Assembly: GCF_038593265.1 (NCBI RefSeq)
Contig: NZ_CP151979.1
Span: 1,936,001-2,000,000 of the forward strand
Length of the DNA stretch: 64,000 nucleotides
Reading direction: 5' to 3'
Origin: Ureibacillus sp. FSL W7-1570
Lineage (GTDB): Bacteria; Bacillota; Bacilli; Bacillales_A; Planococcaceae
Below the pieces are notes generated by a model. The model had not been told where the DNA came from and made no database searches. It was given only the letters and a program-made list of their open reading frames with translations. Positions 1 through 8,511 of this stretch are shown here, in pieces (the stretch's first letter is position 1; each line of letters begins with the position of its first letter). A program made the position numbers and the translations under genes.

Positions 1-83
1 ATACCTCGTAGTAATAATGTTTTCTCTGTTTCATTGTTCAAGAAATCAATAATCTGATCATACGCATTTTTTACGTCGGACAT
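1..83 (-). CDS. N-terminal fragment of an unknown protein (runs off the window)
   Basis: An open frame begins with ATG at 81-83 and reads MSDVKNAYDQIIDFLNNE and onward to the window edge. A good ribosome binding site (AAGGAGTG, 6 bases before the ATG) sits in the 29-bp gap after the stop codon of the 304-aa gene upstream, so it is probably the third gene of a minus-strand operon. Only about 27 residues are visible, too few to assign a family. The N-terminus looks soluble, with no signal peptide or membrane segment. Function unknown. Confidence 0.6.
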   Translation of the reverse strand, partial: MSDVKNAYDQIIDFLNNETEKTLLLRG

Positions 84-112
84 TTTATTCACTCCTTAAC
101 TAATAAAAATCG

Positions 113-1027
113 CTATTTGTTTTTTGAATATACCCAAAATAAAATGCTATCAGTTAATCTCAAACAAAACAGCGCATCTTCAACTGTCGGCAATTCAATA
201 GCATTCTCATTTCTGTGGGTTCCGTAATCAGACATCATAGAGTAAATCATATAAATTGTTTTTGTCTTTGTCAGCTTTCCATCTTTATTTTCATTAAAAA
301 ATTCTGCTAAATCTTCTTTTCTTAAATCTGATTTAAGGGCCCTATCTAAGTCAGCGACTGATGCAGTTGCACTGTCTCCACTAGTATTAAAGACACCTCT
401 CATCCATTTTGCAAACTTTTCAGTCCCCTTATATTTTGAAAATATACTTACAATACACGTCCTACATGATTCAATACAAGCTCCTGAATGGCCTTGTGTA
501 TAAGCGTCAACTGCAGATTTGTAAGCATCATATACTTCTATATGGTTACTTTTTATCCATGATTCAACAGAAAACATCTCACTTACTCTTACAAAGTCAC
601 TTTCCATGCAAGCAGAAACTTTAACTTTTTCAAATTCAATGGATATGTTTAATCCTAAAATCTCGTAAAGTTTAGCTAGTTCTTCAAAGTCTTCAACGCC
701 ATTTTCGCAAATGTATCTTACATTGAAAGATTTTGTTATTTCTTTTAGCAGGTTGATAATATCCTCATGCCTGTTTTCCTTATATAAATCCGAGAAAATA
801 CTATCTAAACCTAAGAACACATCGTATTCTTCGTTATTATTCTCGAATTTGTGCGCATAACCTTGATTATAAAAATATGGCACCAGATAGTCTATATATT
901 TTTCGTAAAGGTCATTAAGCCCCACACATTTTAATCTGGCCTTAAATTCCGAGTTTTTTCTTATAAAAAAGCCTGGTCTGCTAACTATTTCTGCAATTTT
1001 TGAAAGAATTATTTCTTTATCATTCAT
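113..1027 (-). CDS. HEPN/abortive-infection-C-terminal-like protein, 304 aa
   Basis: I choose the ATG at 1025-1027, because the GAGGTG ribosome site overlaps a GTG three codons upstream and is well spaced only for this ATG. The middle (about residues 160-200) has the pattern 'A-YKSAVDAYTQGHSGACIESCRT', and the C-terminus has 'SDYGTHRNENAIELPTVEDA' followed by a helix. This layout resembles the all-helical C-terminal domain of abortive-infection and other HEPN-like proteins (small helical folds, often RNases). The canonical HEPN catalytic motif R-x4-6-H is not clearly present; the nearest candidate is the THRNEN segment. It is probably co-transcribed with the 279-aa gene upstream (28-bp gap) and the partial gene downstream. 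Membership of a defence system is inferred from the fold resemblance and the island context; it is not proven. Confidence 0.5.
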   Translation of the reverse strand: MNDKEIILSKIAEIVSRPGFFIRKNSEFKARLKCVGLNDLYEKYIDYLVPYFYNQGYAHKFENNNEEYDVFLGLDSIFSDLYKENRHEDIINLLKEITKSFNVRYICENGVEDFEELAKLYEILGLNISIEFEKVKVSACMESDFVRVSEMFSVESWIKSNHIEVYDAYKSAVDAYTQGHSGACIESCRTCIVSIFSKYKGTEKFAKWMRGVFNTSGDSATASVADLDRALKSDLRKEDLAEFFNENKDGKLTKTKTIYMIYSMMSDYGTHRNENAIELPTVEDALFCLRLTDSILFWVYSKNK

Positions 1028-1055
1028 TTTTTTCACCTCACCTAATATTTAATAA

Positions 1056-1895
1056 CTATAACTTTTTCAAAGTAGGTAACACTTTCTCTAAATATTCCTG
1101 CCAATATCCCTCGTCATCGCCTTCCATATCGTGAAGCCAATAGTACATAAATAATATCTCAAATTCCTGCTTTCTACCTTTTATAAAGGACTTTTTCGGC
1201 ATTTTTCTATACAAAGAATCAAGATTAAAAAGGTTACTTTTTTGCCTATAATCATAATCGTACTTTCTCCAATTATATTGACTCTTTCTTCTATGTGTTG
1301 AGGGCCAAATATCCTCATTATCAAAAAAACTGTTTATCCAATCATAAGCAAAGGCAAGAAGATTTACTTGATGCTTTGCCCAGGTTTTCTCAATCCAATC
1401 AGTAATTTCTTCCGATATTGACGGTATCCCAAAATTAAACTTTTGCTCACTTTCTACCCTATGATATTCTTTTATAAAAAGAAAAAGCATTTCTGTCTGA
1501 TCCTTAAGAAATGGTAACCTTTTAATTAGTCGTGAATAACAATCATATGAAGCATTTCTAAATTCACTATCAGTATTATATAAAAAGAAAAGGTCATTCT
1601 CCTTCATGATGTTTCCAATGTATCTGTGTATTTGCTTCCCGTACTCATTATAAATACTAACAGCCCATTCTCTAACTTCAGGATCGTACTCTCTTAGCTG
1701 CTTACGATATTTCTCCAACTTTTCATTATGGAGTACTGTTTTTTCCTCAGCTTCCGTAATATTCAGATAGTTGTTAAAATACTCAAATACATAATCAACA
1801 CAGATTTTAATATTTTGTGCACGTGCATCAATGTCAAATTCATTGAGTTTATCTTCCTTTTTCCTTCGTGCAATGTATTCCTCAATGCTTAGCAT
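1056..1895 (-). CDS. Unknown protein, 279 aa, first gene of the cassette
   Basis: I do not recognise this protein. It starts at an ATG with a strong ribosome site (AGGTGGTG, 5 bases upstream). It is rich in charged and aromatic residues: an N-terminal charged helix (residues 1-30), then helices with many Tyr, Trp and Phe. A basic segment near residues 200-230 carries the sequence THRRKSQYNWRKYDYDYR. No signal peptide, membrane segment, P-loop or known nuclease motif is visible. It is followed after 28 bp by the HEPN/Abi-like gene and then a third gene cut by the window edge, so the three form one transcription unit. A role in defence is only suggested by that company. Confidence 0.55.
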   Translation of the reverse strand: MLSIEEYIARRKKEDKLNEFDIDARAQNIKICVDYVFEYFNNYLNITEAEEKTVLHNEKLEKYRKQLREYDPEVREWAVSIYNEYGKQIHRYIGNIMKENDLFFLYNTDSEFRNASYDCYSRLIKRLPFLKDQTEMLFLFIKEYHRVESEQKFNFGIPSISEEITDWIEKTWAKHQVNLLAFAYDWINSFFDNEDIWPSTHRRKSQYNWRKYDYDYRQKSNLFNLDSLYRKMPKKSFIKGRKQEFEILFMYYWLHDMEGDDEGYWQEYLEKVLPTLKKL

Positions 1896-1967
1896 TCTTT
1901 CACCACCTCTCGCATGTGATTTTGCTATTCTTAGGAAGATTAATATAAAGCCAATAAATCATTTCGG

Positions 1968-2213
1968 CTAGTATCCAGAGTTAATCTTTTTATATCTCTG
2001 CTGATTAGATGAAGTCTTTTCAATTGCCTTTATATTACCTTCCATTTTATTTACGTAGTTTAAAAATAAAGTCCCAAGCAGAAGTCGATCCTTTCTGGGT
2101 ATTCTATTCCATACATAACCCTTGAACAGATCTTTAACAAGAAAGACTTCACCTTCATTCAAGTTTTCAGTTTCCTTAATAGCTTCTTCTAGTAACTCAT
2201 TAACATCACCCAT
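1968..2213 (-). CDS. DUF1413 domain protein, 81 aa
   Basis: A small soluble protein with the pattern typical of DUF1413: an acidic N-terminal helix, then 'GEVFLVKDLFKGYVWNRIP' and 'RLLLGTLFLNYV' (about residues 20-53). The start ATG has an AAGGAGAT ribosome site. Family function is unknown. Members are often found near recombinases and integrated elements, and here the gene lies directly upstream of a decayed serine recombinase read in the same direction. The C-terminal 25 residues are basic and probably unstructured. The family call is from memory of the motif, so it is fairly but not fully secure. Confidence 0.7.
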   Translation of the reverse strand: MGDVNELLEEAIKETENLNEGEVFLVKDLFKGYVWNRIPRKDRLLLGTLFLNYVNKMEGNIKAIEKTSSNQQRYKKINSGY

Positions 2214-2298
2214 GTTGTCATCTCCTTATCAATAACAATATCAACAACATTGTTAATAAGATTATATGCCTTTTACCAATTCCAGTCAATGAAAGAAA

Positions 2299-2335
2299 AC
2301 CACCAATCAAGAGAATATATCTCCTGAATGGTGGT
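2299..2335 (-). terminator. Rho-independent terminator after the recombinase remnant
   Basis: Arms at 2299-2313 and 2321-2335 pair with two mismatches, and on the minus strand they are followed by TTTTCTTT. This is placed 19 bp past the recombinase stop codon. Confidence 0.75.
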
Positions 2336-2353
2336 CATTCATGAAGGTTATGT

Positions 2354-3740
2354 TTATACATCTACTTCTACACCAGATTTAAATTCAATAGTTAGTTTAT
2401 CATCATAGACCGTTATTTTCTCTATAAGTCTCCTTACTAGTTGCTCATCATACTCCTCAAGGAGGGTGGATTGTTCATTTAGGAATTTTTCCATATCTTC
2501 TAGCCTTTGCTTGGAGCCTTTTTTGCCAGCTTCTTCTGCTAAAGCCTTATGCCTTTCCTCTCTGAGCCTGTAAATCTCATCAGCAATGTCGTTATAATCC
2601 TCTTTGGAATTGGCCAGTCTCAAAAGGTCTTTTTGTAATTCCTCTAGCTTTTTATCTATCTCGGAAACAACATTATTGTCCGTTTCACTTATCACTGTTT
2701 CTATATTTTCCTTTAAGATAGTTAAAAAGCCATCCTTTTGCCCTATTAGTTTATTAATTGCATCAACCGTAGCAAGGCCTATCATATCCTCCAGCACAGT
2801 TCGGGAATGACAAGTTAACCCTGTATTCTCAAGTCTACTGACGCATCTCCAAACAATCGATTTTTTACCTCGGTTATTCCAATGAACTCTACGGTATATT
2901 TCGCCACACTCACCACAGAAGATAATTTGTGAAAACACATGATTTGAACTAAAGTTTCTTTTCTTTCCACTAGTACTTATATGTCCTCTACTTCTACGAA
3001 CTAACTCTTCTTGTACCTGCATGAAAATTTCACGCGGGATAATGGCTTCATGGTTATTCTCTACATAATACTGAGGTACGATTCCATTATTCACAACCCT
3101 CTTTTTTGTAAGAAAATCTACCGTATAAGTTTTTTGGAGCAGTGCATCACCAATGTATTTTTCATTGCTTAATATTTTCCTTATAGTACTGGTATGCCAC
3201 CTTTTTTCCCGCTCCCGTAAGTATGCCATCAGCTTCAAGTCCTTTTTTGATTTTATCCATACTTGAGCCTTCAAGATACTCTCGGTAAATCCTTTTAACT
3301 ATTTCAGCTTCCTCCGGCACAATTACTAATCGCTTATTTTCATCTTTGGTATATCCTAAAAACCTAGAACAATTGACCATTACCTCTCCCTGTTGGTATC
3401 GGTATTGATAGCCAAGCTTTACATTCTGGCTTAATGACTGGCTCTCTTGTTGCGCTAAGGATGCCATAATGGTAAGCATAATTTCACCTTTGGCATCCAG
3501 TGTATTGATATTTTCTTTCTCAAAATATACCGCAACATTTTTATCTTTAAGTTTTCTGATGTATTGTAGACAGTCCAAGGTATTTCTAGCAAATCGGCTT
3601 ATTGATTTGGTAATAACCATATCAATTTTCCCAGCCATACACTCATCAATCATTCGATTAAATTCGTCGCGATTTTTTGTATTTGTGCCGCTGATACCAT
3701 CATCAGCAAAAATCCCTGCAAATTCCCACTCTAAATCAGA
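2354..3740 (-). pseudogene. Serine recombinase remnant, 5'-truncated and frameshifted
   Basis: Two overlapping frames together encode a large serine recombinase from just after its catalytic start. The first frame (down to about 3208) contains '[20 protein letters not shown]', '[12 protein letters not shown]' and '[15 protein letters not shown]', all resolvase-domain motifs. The second frame (from about 3208 to 2354) contains the recombinase domain, a zinc ribbon (FCGEC ... WRC ... C) and a C-terminal coiled coil. The two frames are joined by what looks like loss of one A in the A6 run at 3202-3207. At the 5' side the homologous frame stops at about 3740 with an upstream TAA, so the N-terminal strand and the nucleophilic Ser are missing. 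The break coincides with the end of the 365-aa gene, suggesting that module replaced or displaced the 5' end. It is almost certainly non-functional unless the frameshift is a sequencing error, and even then the catalytic Ser is absent. Confidence 0.85.
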
Positions 3741-3750
3741 AGTATTTTAC

Positions 3751-4848
3751 TTATGACATATCTAATACTTTATTGACTTCATCTAGGATTATCTCTTGAA
3801 CTGTTTTTACTCCTCCATGAATGATATTAATGTTAAGTTCTTTTAAATTATTTAGTATATTTTCTAAAAGTTTTTTACCTTTTATCCGCTTAATGTATTC
3901 TCCATATTTGAATTTAGATAGTGTTTCTAATGGAATTGTATTATACATAATATTAAAAATTATAGATTTCTCAATCATTAATTTAGTCTGAACATCATCA
4001 ATAAAAGTGTCTTTTAATAATAAAAAATATCTAAACGTCACATCATGTCTAATATATGGAGTAAAACCTAATGCCAAAGAGGTTAGTAAGATTTCCAATG
4101 TTTGTGCAACATATGAATACGTTGCTATGTTAAATACATCAATATTAGATAAATCTTGAAATTGGGGATATTCTTTTTTATATCTTTCACAACGTTGTTC
4201 TAAGGTCATTTGAGAGTCTGTGGAGTCAATGTATACTAGATTGTTCAAAATAAATTCGTCGATCTTACTTTCGATGTCTGATATCGTTCTAAATTTCTCA
4301 TAAAATTCCTGTTTTCCACTTACTTTAGTATTAAGTATGCTTGAAATAAAAATCCAATAAAACTTATTTATAAAATCTTCGTTTTTAGTTTCATATTTCA
4401 ATAACATTGATTTAATCGGTAGAATATGGATTGTGTTTTCAATATTATTTAACAGATTTAACGTATCATGAAAAGCGGTTTTAAAAATTCTTATAGTATT
4501 TTTATCTACAAACTTATCATCTGGTATCCTAAAAAAAGGTTCCATTTTCAATATAGGGTCTGGAACTACATGGTAATCTCCAAATAATTTGAAATAATAA
4601 TGTTCAAAATCATCTATATCTAAATATATAGCACCCGATAACAGTAAACTTTCAATTGAATTAGGACGCCTATCATTTTCAAAAACCAACAAACTTAATC
4701 TTTTAAGCCAAAAAATTTTGACCTCATCTATTATTTTTAAAATAGTATTTGAATCTAAATCTTCTTTCAACACAAATGGCTGATACTTTATTAATAAATC
4801 ACTATATTCTTTCTGAATCTTGTTTAATACAGGACTGTTAAATTCCAT
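3751..4848 (-). CDS. Unknown protein, 365 aa, second gene of a two-gene module
   Basis: I do not recognise a family. The protein is mostly helical and AT-rich in codon choice, without a signal peptide or clear membrane segments. Its ATG and AAGGAG ribosome site lie inside the last codons of the 497-frame gene upstream (11-bp overlap), indicating translational coupling and a shared function. The gene ends only about 10 bp from the broken edge of the recombinase remnant. A hydrophobic helical stretch around residues 250-300 includes 'YSYVAQTLEILLTSLALGF'. The partner protein has a DUF5677-like domain, so the pair may be a defence or stress module, but nothing in this sequence itself shows an activity. 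Confidence 0.6.
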   Translation of the reverse strand: MEFNSPVLNKIQKEYSDLLIKYQPFVLKEDLDSNTILKIIDEVKIFWLKRLSLLVFENDRRPNSIESLLLSGAIYLDIDDFEHYYFKLFGDYHVVPDPILKMEPFFRIPDDKFVDKNTIRIFKTAFHDTLNLLNNIENTIHILPIKSMLLKYETKNEDFINKFYWIFISSILNTKVSGKQEFYEKFRTISDIESKIDEFILNNLVYIDSTDSQMTLEQRCERYKKEYPQFQDLSNIDVFNIATYSYVAQTLEILLTSLALGFTPYIRHDVTFRYFLLLKDTFIDDVQTKLMIEKSIIFNIMYNTIPLETLSKFKYGEYIKRIKGKKLLENILNNLKELNINIIHGGVKTVQEIILDEVNKVLDMS

Positions 4849-6310
4849 AGTTTAACTCCTTATATTTCTGTTTATACCAATCTGGAAATTCATATTGACT
4901 TGCTAACAATTCTATGTGCTTTCTAAAAACTTTCTCTGTATCATAAATAACGCTCGGTAACTTTTGATAATTCTCTATATCAGGTATCGAATGGTATTTA
5001 TGGAGTGGGTTGTCACAAAATATCATTGAACTTTCTCGTATTGCTCCCCAAAAGCCATGAACATAGTTGTTATCATATTCATAATAAATTTCATATAATT
5101 CCTTTTCATCTACTATTTCAAACTTCTTTTTAATAGATTGTGTATCAAAGTATCGAACATCTATATCTAAAAACTCCTCAAACATAGGTTCATTTACAAG
5201 TGCATTTAATATTGGTATTTCAATATGGCTATTTTCATCAACAATTGAACTTTCTCTTGCTCTTAACAAAACATGTTTATATTTTCCTACTCCATAAAGT
5301 TGATAATCTAAAAAAATACTTGAATTTGTATTTTCATTCATTAACAAATACTTCATCATAATGTAAACTTCTAAAATAGTTCTAAAAGCATGTCGCCCTA
5401 AAATAGAGTTTTCCAATTTTTTATCAATTAGTTCTTCAAATATTTTTGTCATATATACTGTTGATCCTAGTAGTACATTAAATTTTGCATCTTCTAATAA
5501 ATTTTTTTTATTCTCTAACAGTAATTGTTCTAATACTTTTTTAGTATCATCAATGAATAAATTTACATCTGAAATTTGCTCACGAAACTCTATATACATG
5601 GGTTTACAATCAGTTAGCATTCCTAACTCACTCCAAAAATAGGAAATGTAACTGTCGTTCTTTTCTTCAAAGTCTAACCCCTCTAAAGATCTTATAGATG
5701 ATCTGTATAATCTCATTCTTTCATCTTCATGTTCAATTAGGCTATAATTTTTGATAGCCTCCACCCCATTAAGACCTTCGAACAAATTTATTTTCCCTAT
5801 ATATAATGGTAAACAAATAATAAGATATCGAAGATCAGTAGTTGTATTAGATTGTGGATCATTAAACTCTTTAACAGCCTCCCTGATTATTGATAACCTA
5901 TACTCCACAGTTTGCTCTCTAACGTAAAAGTATTTGTTAAACAGTTCATACTTATCACCTCGAAATAAAATTGTGAGAGGAGATAAAACAGCTGGCTCGA
6001 CAAAACGATTGATTATATCATAAATTTCCCTTTGTTCTTGTTCCTTAGCATTTGTTATTTGAGATATTTTTGGTTTATAAATATCTATATCTAATCTTGA
6101 TAATAAATATAGGATTCTTTGTCCAATTTCTAATCCTTCTTTTCTACCGTAATGGAGTAGTATTAATCCCAACCATAGATACTCTGGTAATCTTTCTTTA
6201 GTCCAAGAGTTTAATGCTAATTTATCTCCAAGTATTGAATTCATAGGAGTAATAATTTTCCCTTTAATATATTTATGGTCAGACAATCTACTTCGCCATT
6301 TTGTTTCCAA
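4838..6310 (-). CDS. DUF5677-like protein, 490 aa, first gene of a two-gene module
   Basis: The open frame extends to 6331, but the only good ribosome site (AGGAGGT) lies at the start of that extension and is ideally spaced for the TTG at 6308-6310, which I take as the start. The N-terminal half is helical and unrecognised. The C-terminal part (about residues 270-480) resembles DUF5677: a helix 'LGRHAFRTILEVYIMMKYLL', then 'YYEYDNNYVHGFWGA', where the tyrosine-rich helix ending in V-H-G is the family signature. DUF5677 proteins have no established function and are suspected of a HEPN-like helical fold. The gene overlaps the 365-aa partner by 11 bp. The domain call is by pattern only. Confidence 0.6.
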   Translation of the reverse strand: METKWRSRLSDHKYIKGKIITPMNSILGDKLALNSWTKERLPEYLWLGLILLHYGRKEGLEIGQRILYLLSRLDIDIYKPKISQITNAKEQEQREIYDIINRFVEPAVLSPLTILFRGDKYELFNKYFYVREQTVEYRLSIIREAVKEFNDPQSNTTTDLRYLIICLPLYIGKINLFEGLNGVEAIKNYSLIEHEDERMRLYRSSIRSLEGLDFEEKNDSYISYFWSELGMLTDCKPMYIEFREQISDVNLFIDDTKKVLEQLLLENKKNLLEDAKFNVLLGSTVYMTKIFEELIDKKLENSILGRHAFRTILEVYIMMKYLLMNENTNSSIFLDYQLYGVGKYKHVLLRARESSIVDENSHIEIPILNALVNEPMFEEFLDIDVRYFDTQSIKKKFEIVDEKELYEIYYEYDNNYVHGFWGAIRESSMIFCDNPLHKYHSIPDIENYQKLPSVIYDTEKVFRKHIELLASQYEFPDWYKQKYKELNYGI

Positions 6311-6430
6311 CAGATTTACCTCCTGTTTCAATCTATTTTTGTATTAATAATTGTTTAACAGAACTTACTCCATTAAAGAAAGAGAGAGCAGAGTTTTGCC
6401 AACAACAAAAAAGAGAAATTGAACAACATA

Positions 6431-7210
6431 TTATAAATTTTCTTCTAAAACGGACCAATCCCTACCTTGTGAGAGGTCAACTTGGAACTCTTCAAGGAAT
6501 AGTTTTAAGACATATTCTGCATTATCTGGCCCGCCAATATACCAATGTTCAGGAGAGAGAGCAACAGTAATGACATCCCATGAATACATTTCTCTCAGGG
6601 AACGCAAGTCCCTTCGTATTTCCTCTGTATCCTTTAGAATGTAGCAAGTATGTCCAGATTCAGTTTTACTTTGGAACGCAAAGAAGTCCAAATCCAGGTC
6701 TAAGATTAAGGAATGTCCTTCTGTATATGAGTTCATGAGATTCATCTCCTTAGCAAACTCTAGCATCTCTATTGAATCCCAATGAATCCCCCAAAGTTTC
6801 TCTATCCGTTTTTTGGGGAGATGTTTTTGCAGGTAAAGTGAGTGAGACTCTTGATCGAATAACCCATCTTTATCTTCTGGAGAAACATAAACTATTGTTT
6901 GGATTGTTTCTCTTGCAAAACCAGCCCATATGAAGTTATCTATTCCTACAATTGTTTCATTCCCTAATTTACTTTCCGTTAGAGATGACAGTTCCTTTAA
7001 TCCCTTAGCTTGTAACAGACCTGGAACCATTGCTCCATCGTTTACAGCATCGAGGTGCTGGTCTACATGAAATAGCTTTGCATTGTTTTGAATCCACCCC
7101 TTGTCACGAGCTAAATCCCATGCAACAAATGCCCAATTATGGTGCTTCATTAGAAAAATTTTTTGCTCTGGAAACACAACTTTCCATTTATCGTCCTCTC
7201 TCCAAGTCAC
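6431..7210 (-). CDS. UPF0489 family protein
   Basis: A 259-aa soluble protein with the UPF0489 hallmarks: 'HHNWAFVAW' near the N-terminus, the metal-ligand-like 'FHVDQHLDA' (about residues 47-55), 'DLDLDFF' in the middle and 'SPEHWYIGG' near the C-terminus. The paired H-x-D and D-x-D-x-D motifs recall the arginase/deacetylase fold, which is how this family is usually viewed; the substrate is unknown. The start is drawn at a GTG (7208-7210) with a GAGGAG about 13 bases upstream, longer than ideal, so the true start is uncertain. About 100 bp separate its stop from the DUF5677-like gene, so it may or may not share a transcript with that module. Confidence 0.65.
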   Translation of the reverse strand: MTWREDDKWKVVFPEQKIFLMKHHNWAFVAWDLARDKGWIQNNAKLFHVDQHLDAVNDGAMVPGLLQAKGLKELSSLTESKLGNETIVGIDNFIWAGFARETIQTIVYVSPEDKDGLFDQESHSLYLQKHLPKKRIEKLWGIHWDSIEMLEFAKEMNLMNSYTEGHSLILDLDLDFFAFQSKTESGHTCYILKDTEEIRRDLRSLREMYSWDVITVALSPEHWYIGGPDNAEYVLKLFLEEFQVDLSQGRDWSVLEENL

Positions 7211-7714
7211 TTTTGTTTACACACTCCTCTTCTCCTTTAATCTTTACCTATATTATTCAGCTAAATATAAAGAAACCTTTCTTTAAATAATCTGCTCTCG
7301 TTCAACAAAGGTTTTTTACTCCTTTTTAAACTATTTATTCCTAATCACACCGCTTGACACGCTTGTAAGTATCAATAAGAAACACCCATCAAATCAAGGA
7401 GTCCCCTATGATTCAATTCTATCTTTTTTCTTCTTCGCCATGTTCTTTAACTTCTAAATTTATTTATCTGACAAATGGATCAGACAGTTTCAATCGCCAT
7501 CACCCCACACATAATTCCCCATATCTTATATTTTGTGTAACTCGCTAAATAGATGAAAGGCTTGTTAATTTCTATCTTCTTTAGTGTTTTGTTTCAGTTA
7601 AACACTCAATTTATTAAGTGTACTTACAATAATGCTAGTAATAAATTGTCATTTCATAAAGGTTCTATAGAAATTTGTTGAATATTGTATATTTAATTAA
7701 ATGGCCCTTGTATT
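7211..7714. other. Gene-poor spacer between UPF0489 gene and IS element
   Basis: About 500 bp of AT-rich sequence. The only candidate gene is a 46-codon plus-strand frame at 7408-7548 with an AAGGAG upstream, starting MIQFYLFSSSPCSLTSKF. It has no recognisable family and may be chance. I see no remnant of the N-terminal half of the recombinase that resumes at 10157, so sequence was lost beside the IS. Confidence 0.5.
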
Positions 7715-7759
7715 TCGCAAGTTAAATTTGAGCCAATTGTTAATTAAAATGTGAGCCAC

Positions 7760-8511
7760 TAAAAGTTGCTCTGTTCCATCCATTCTTTCGTTTCTAAAAT
7801 TCGGTAAGATCCACCAATCATGTTAATGATGTGTGCACGATGCGTGAGTTGATCGGTTAACGCTGAGGTTAAAACTGGATCATGGAAGACCTCTTCCCAA
7901 CGTTCAAATGTGAGGTTACTTGTAATAATCGTTGCTGCTCGACCGGCACGTAACGATCAGTGCGTAAACAGAAGCTCTGCTCCTTCTTTATCGAACGAAA
8001 TGTAGCCAAGTTCGTCAATGATGACTAAATCATACTTTTCAAATTTCAATTCAAACGAGCGTAACGTTCTTGCGGAACGGCTTTCCTTTAATTGATTCAC
8101 AAGTGAGGCTACACTCGTGAAATACACTTTATAGCCTGCTAAACAGGCCTCGATTCCTAATCCAATCGCAAGATGGGTTTTACCAGTACCAGGTGAGCCA
8201 ATTAATAACACATTCTGCTTGTCCTGAATAAACTTTAGCTCTTTCAAATGAGGAAGGCGGACCGCCGCATTTTGCGGCAGTGCCTCTACATCTAATTCTT
8301 CTAACAGTTTTTTCTCTGGAAAATTGGCTAATCGAATTCGGTTAGCTTTTGCTCGTACGTAACGATCCTCCATTTCTTGTTTTAAAGCGAAATAAAGAAA
8401 CTCAGCTGGCGATGTATATTGTTCAAGTAAGACTTCCTGTTCAAGTAAAGAACGAATACTTGGTAAACGTAATTCTTTGCACATATCAATCATTTCTTTT
8501 TGCTTGTCCAT
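7760..8511 (-). pseudogene. istB: istB ATP-binding helper protein, interrupted by a stop codon
   Basis: IstB is the AAA+ ATPase that helps the IS21 transposase choose target DNA. The frame shows Walker A 'LLIGSPGTGKTHLA' (about residues 102-115) and Walker B 'YDLVIIDELGYIS' (about 158-170). At 7957-7959 a TGA interrupts it after 'GAELLFTH'. Downstream the same frame continues with clear IstB sequence (RAATIITSNLTFERW, then DQLTHRAHIINMIGGSYR) to near 7760. The truncated product of 184 aa lacks the sensor and lid part. The last dozen codons may contain a further shift; I could not settle their frame. Confidence 0.85.

Noticed and set aside
7408-7548. 46-codon frame starting MIQFYLFSSSPCSL, vaguely like the start of Spx/ArsC proteins
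   Set aside because: The resemblance covers only about 12 residues, the active-site Cys spacing does not fit, and the rest is unlike the family. It is mentioned in the spacer entry only.
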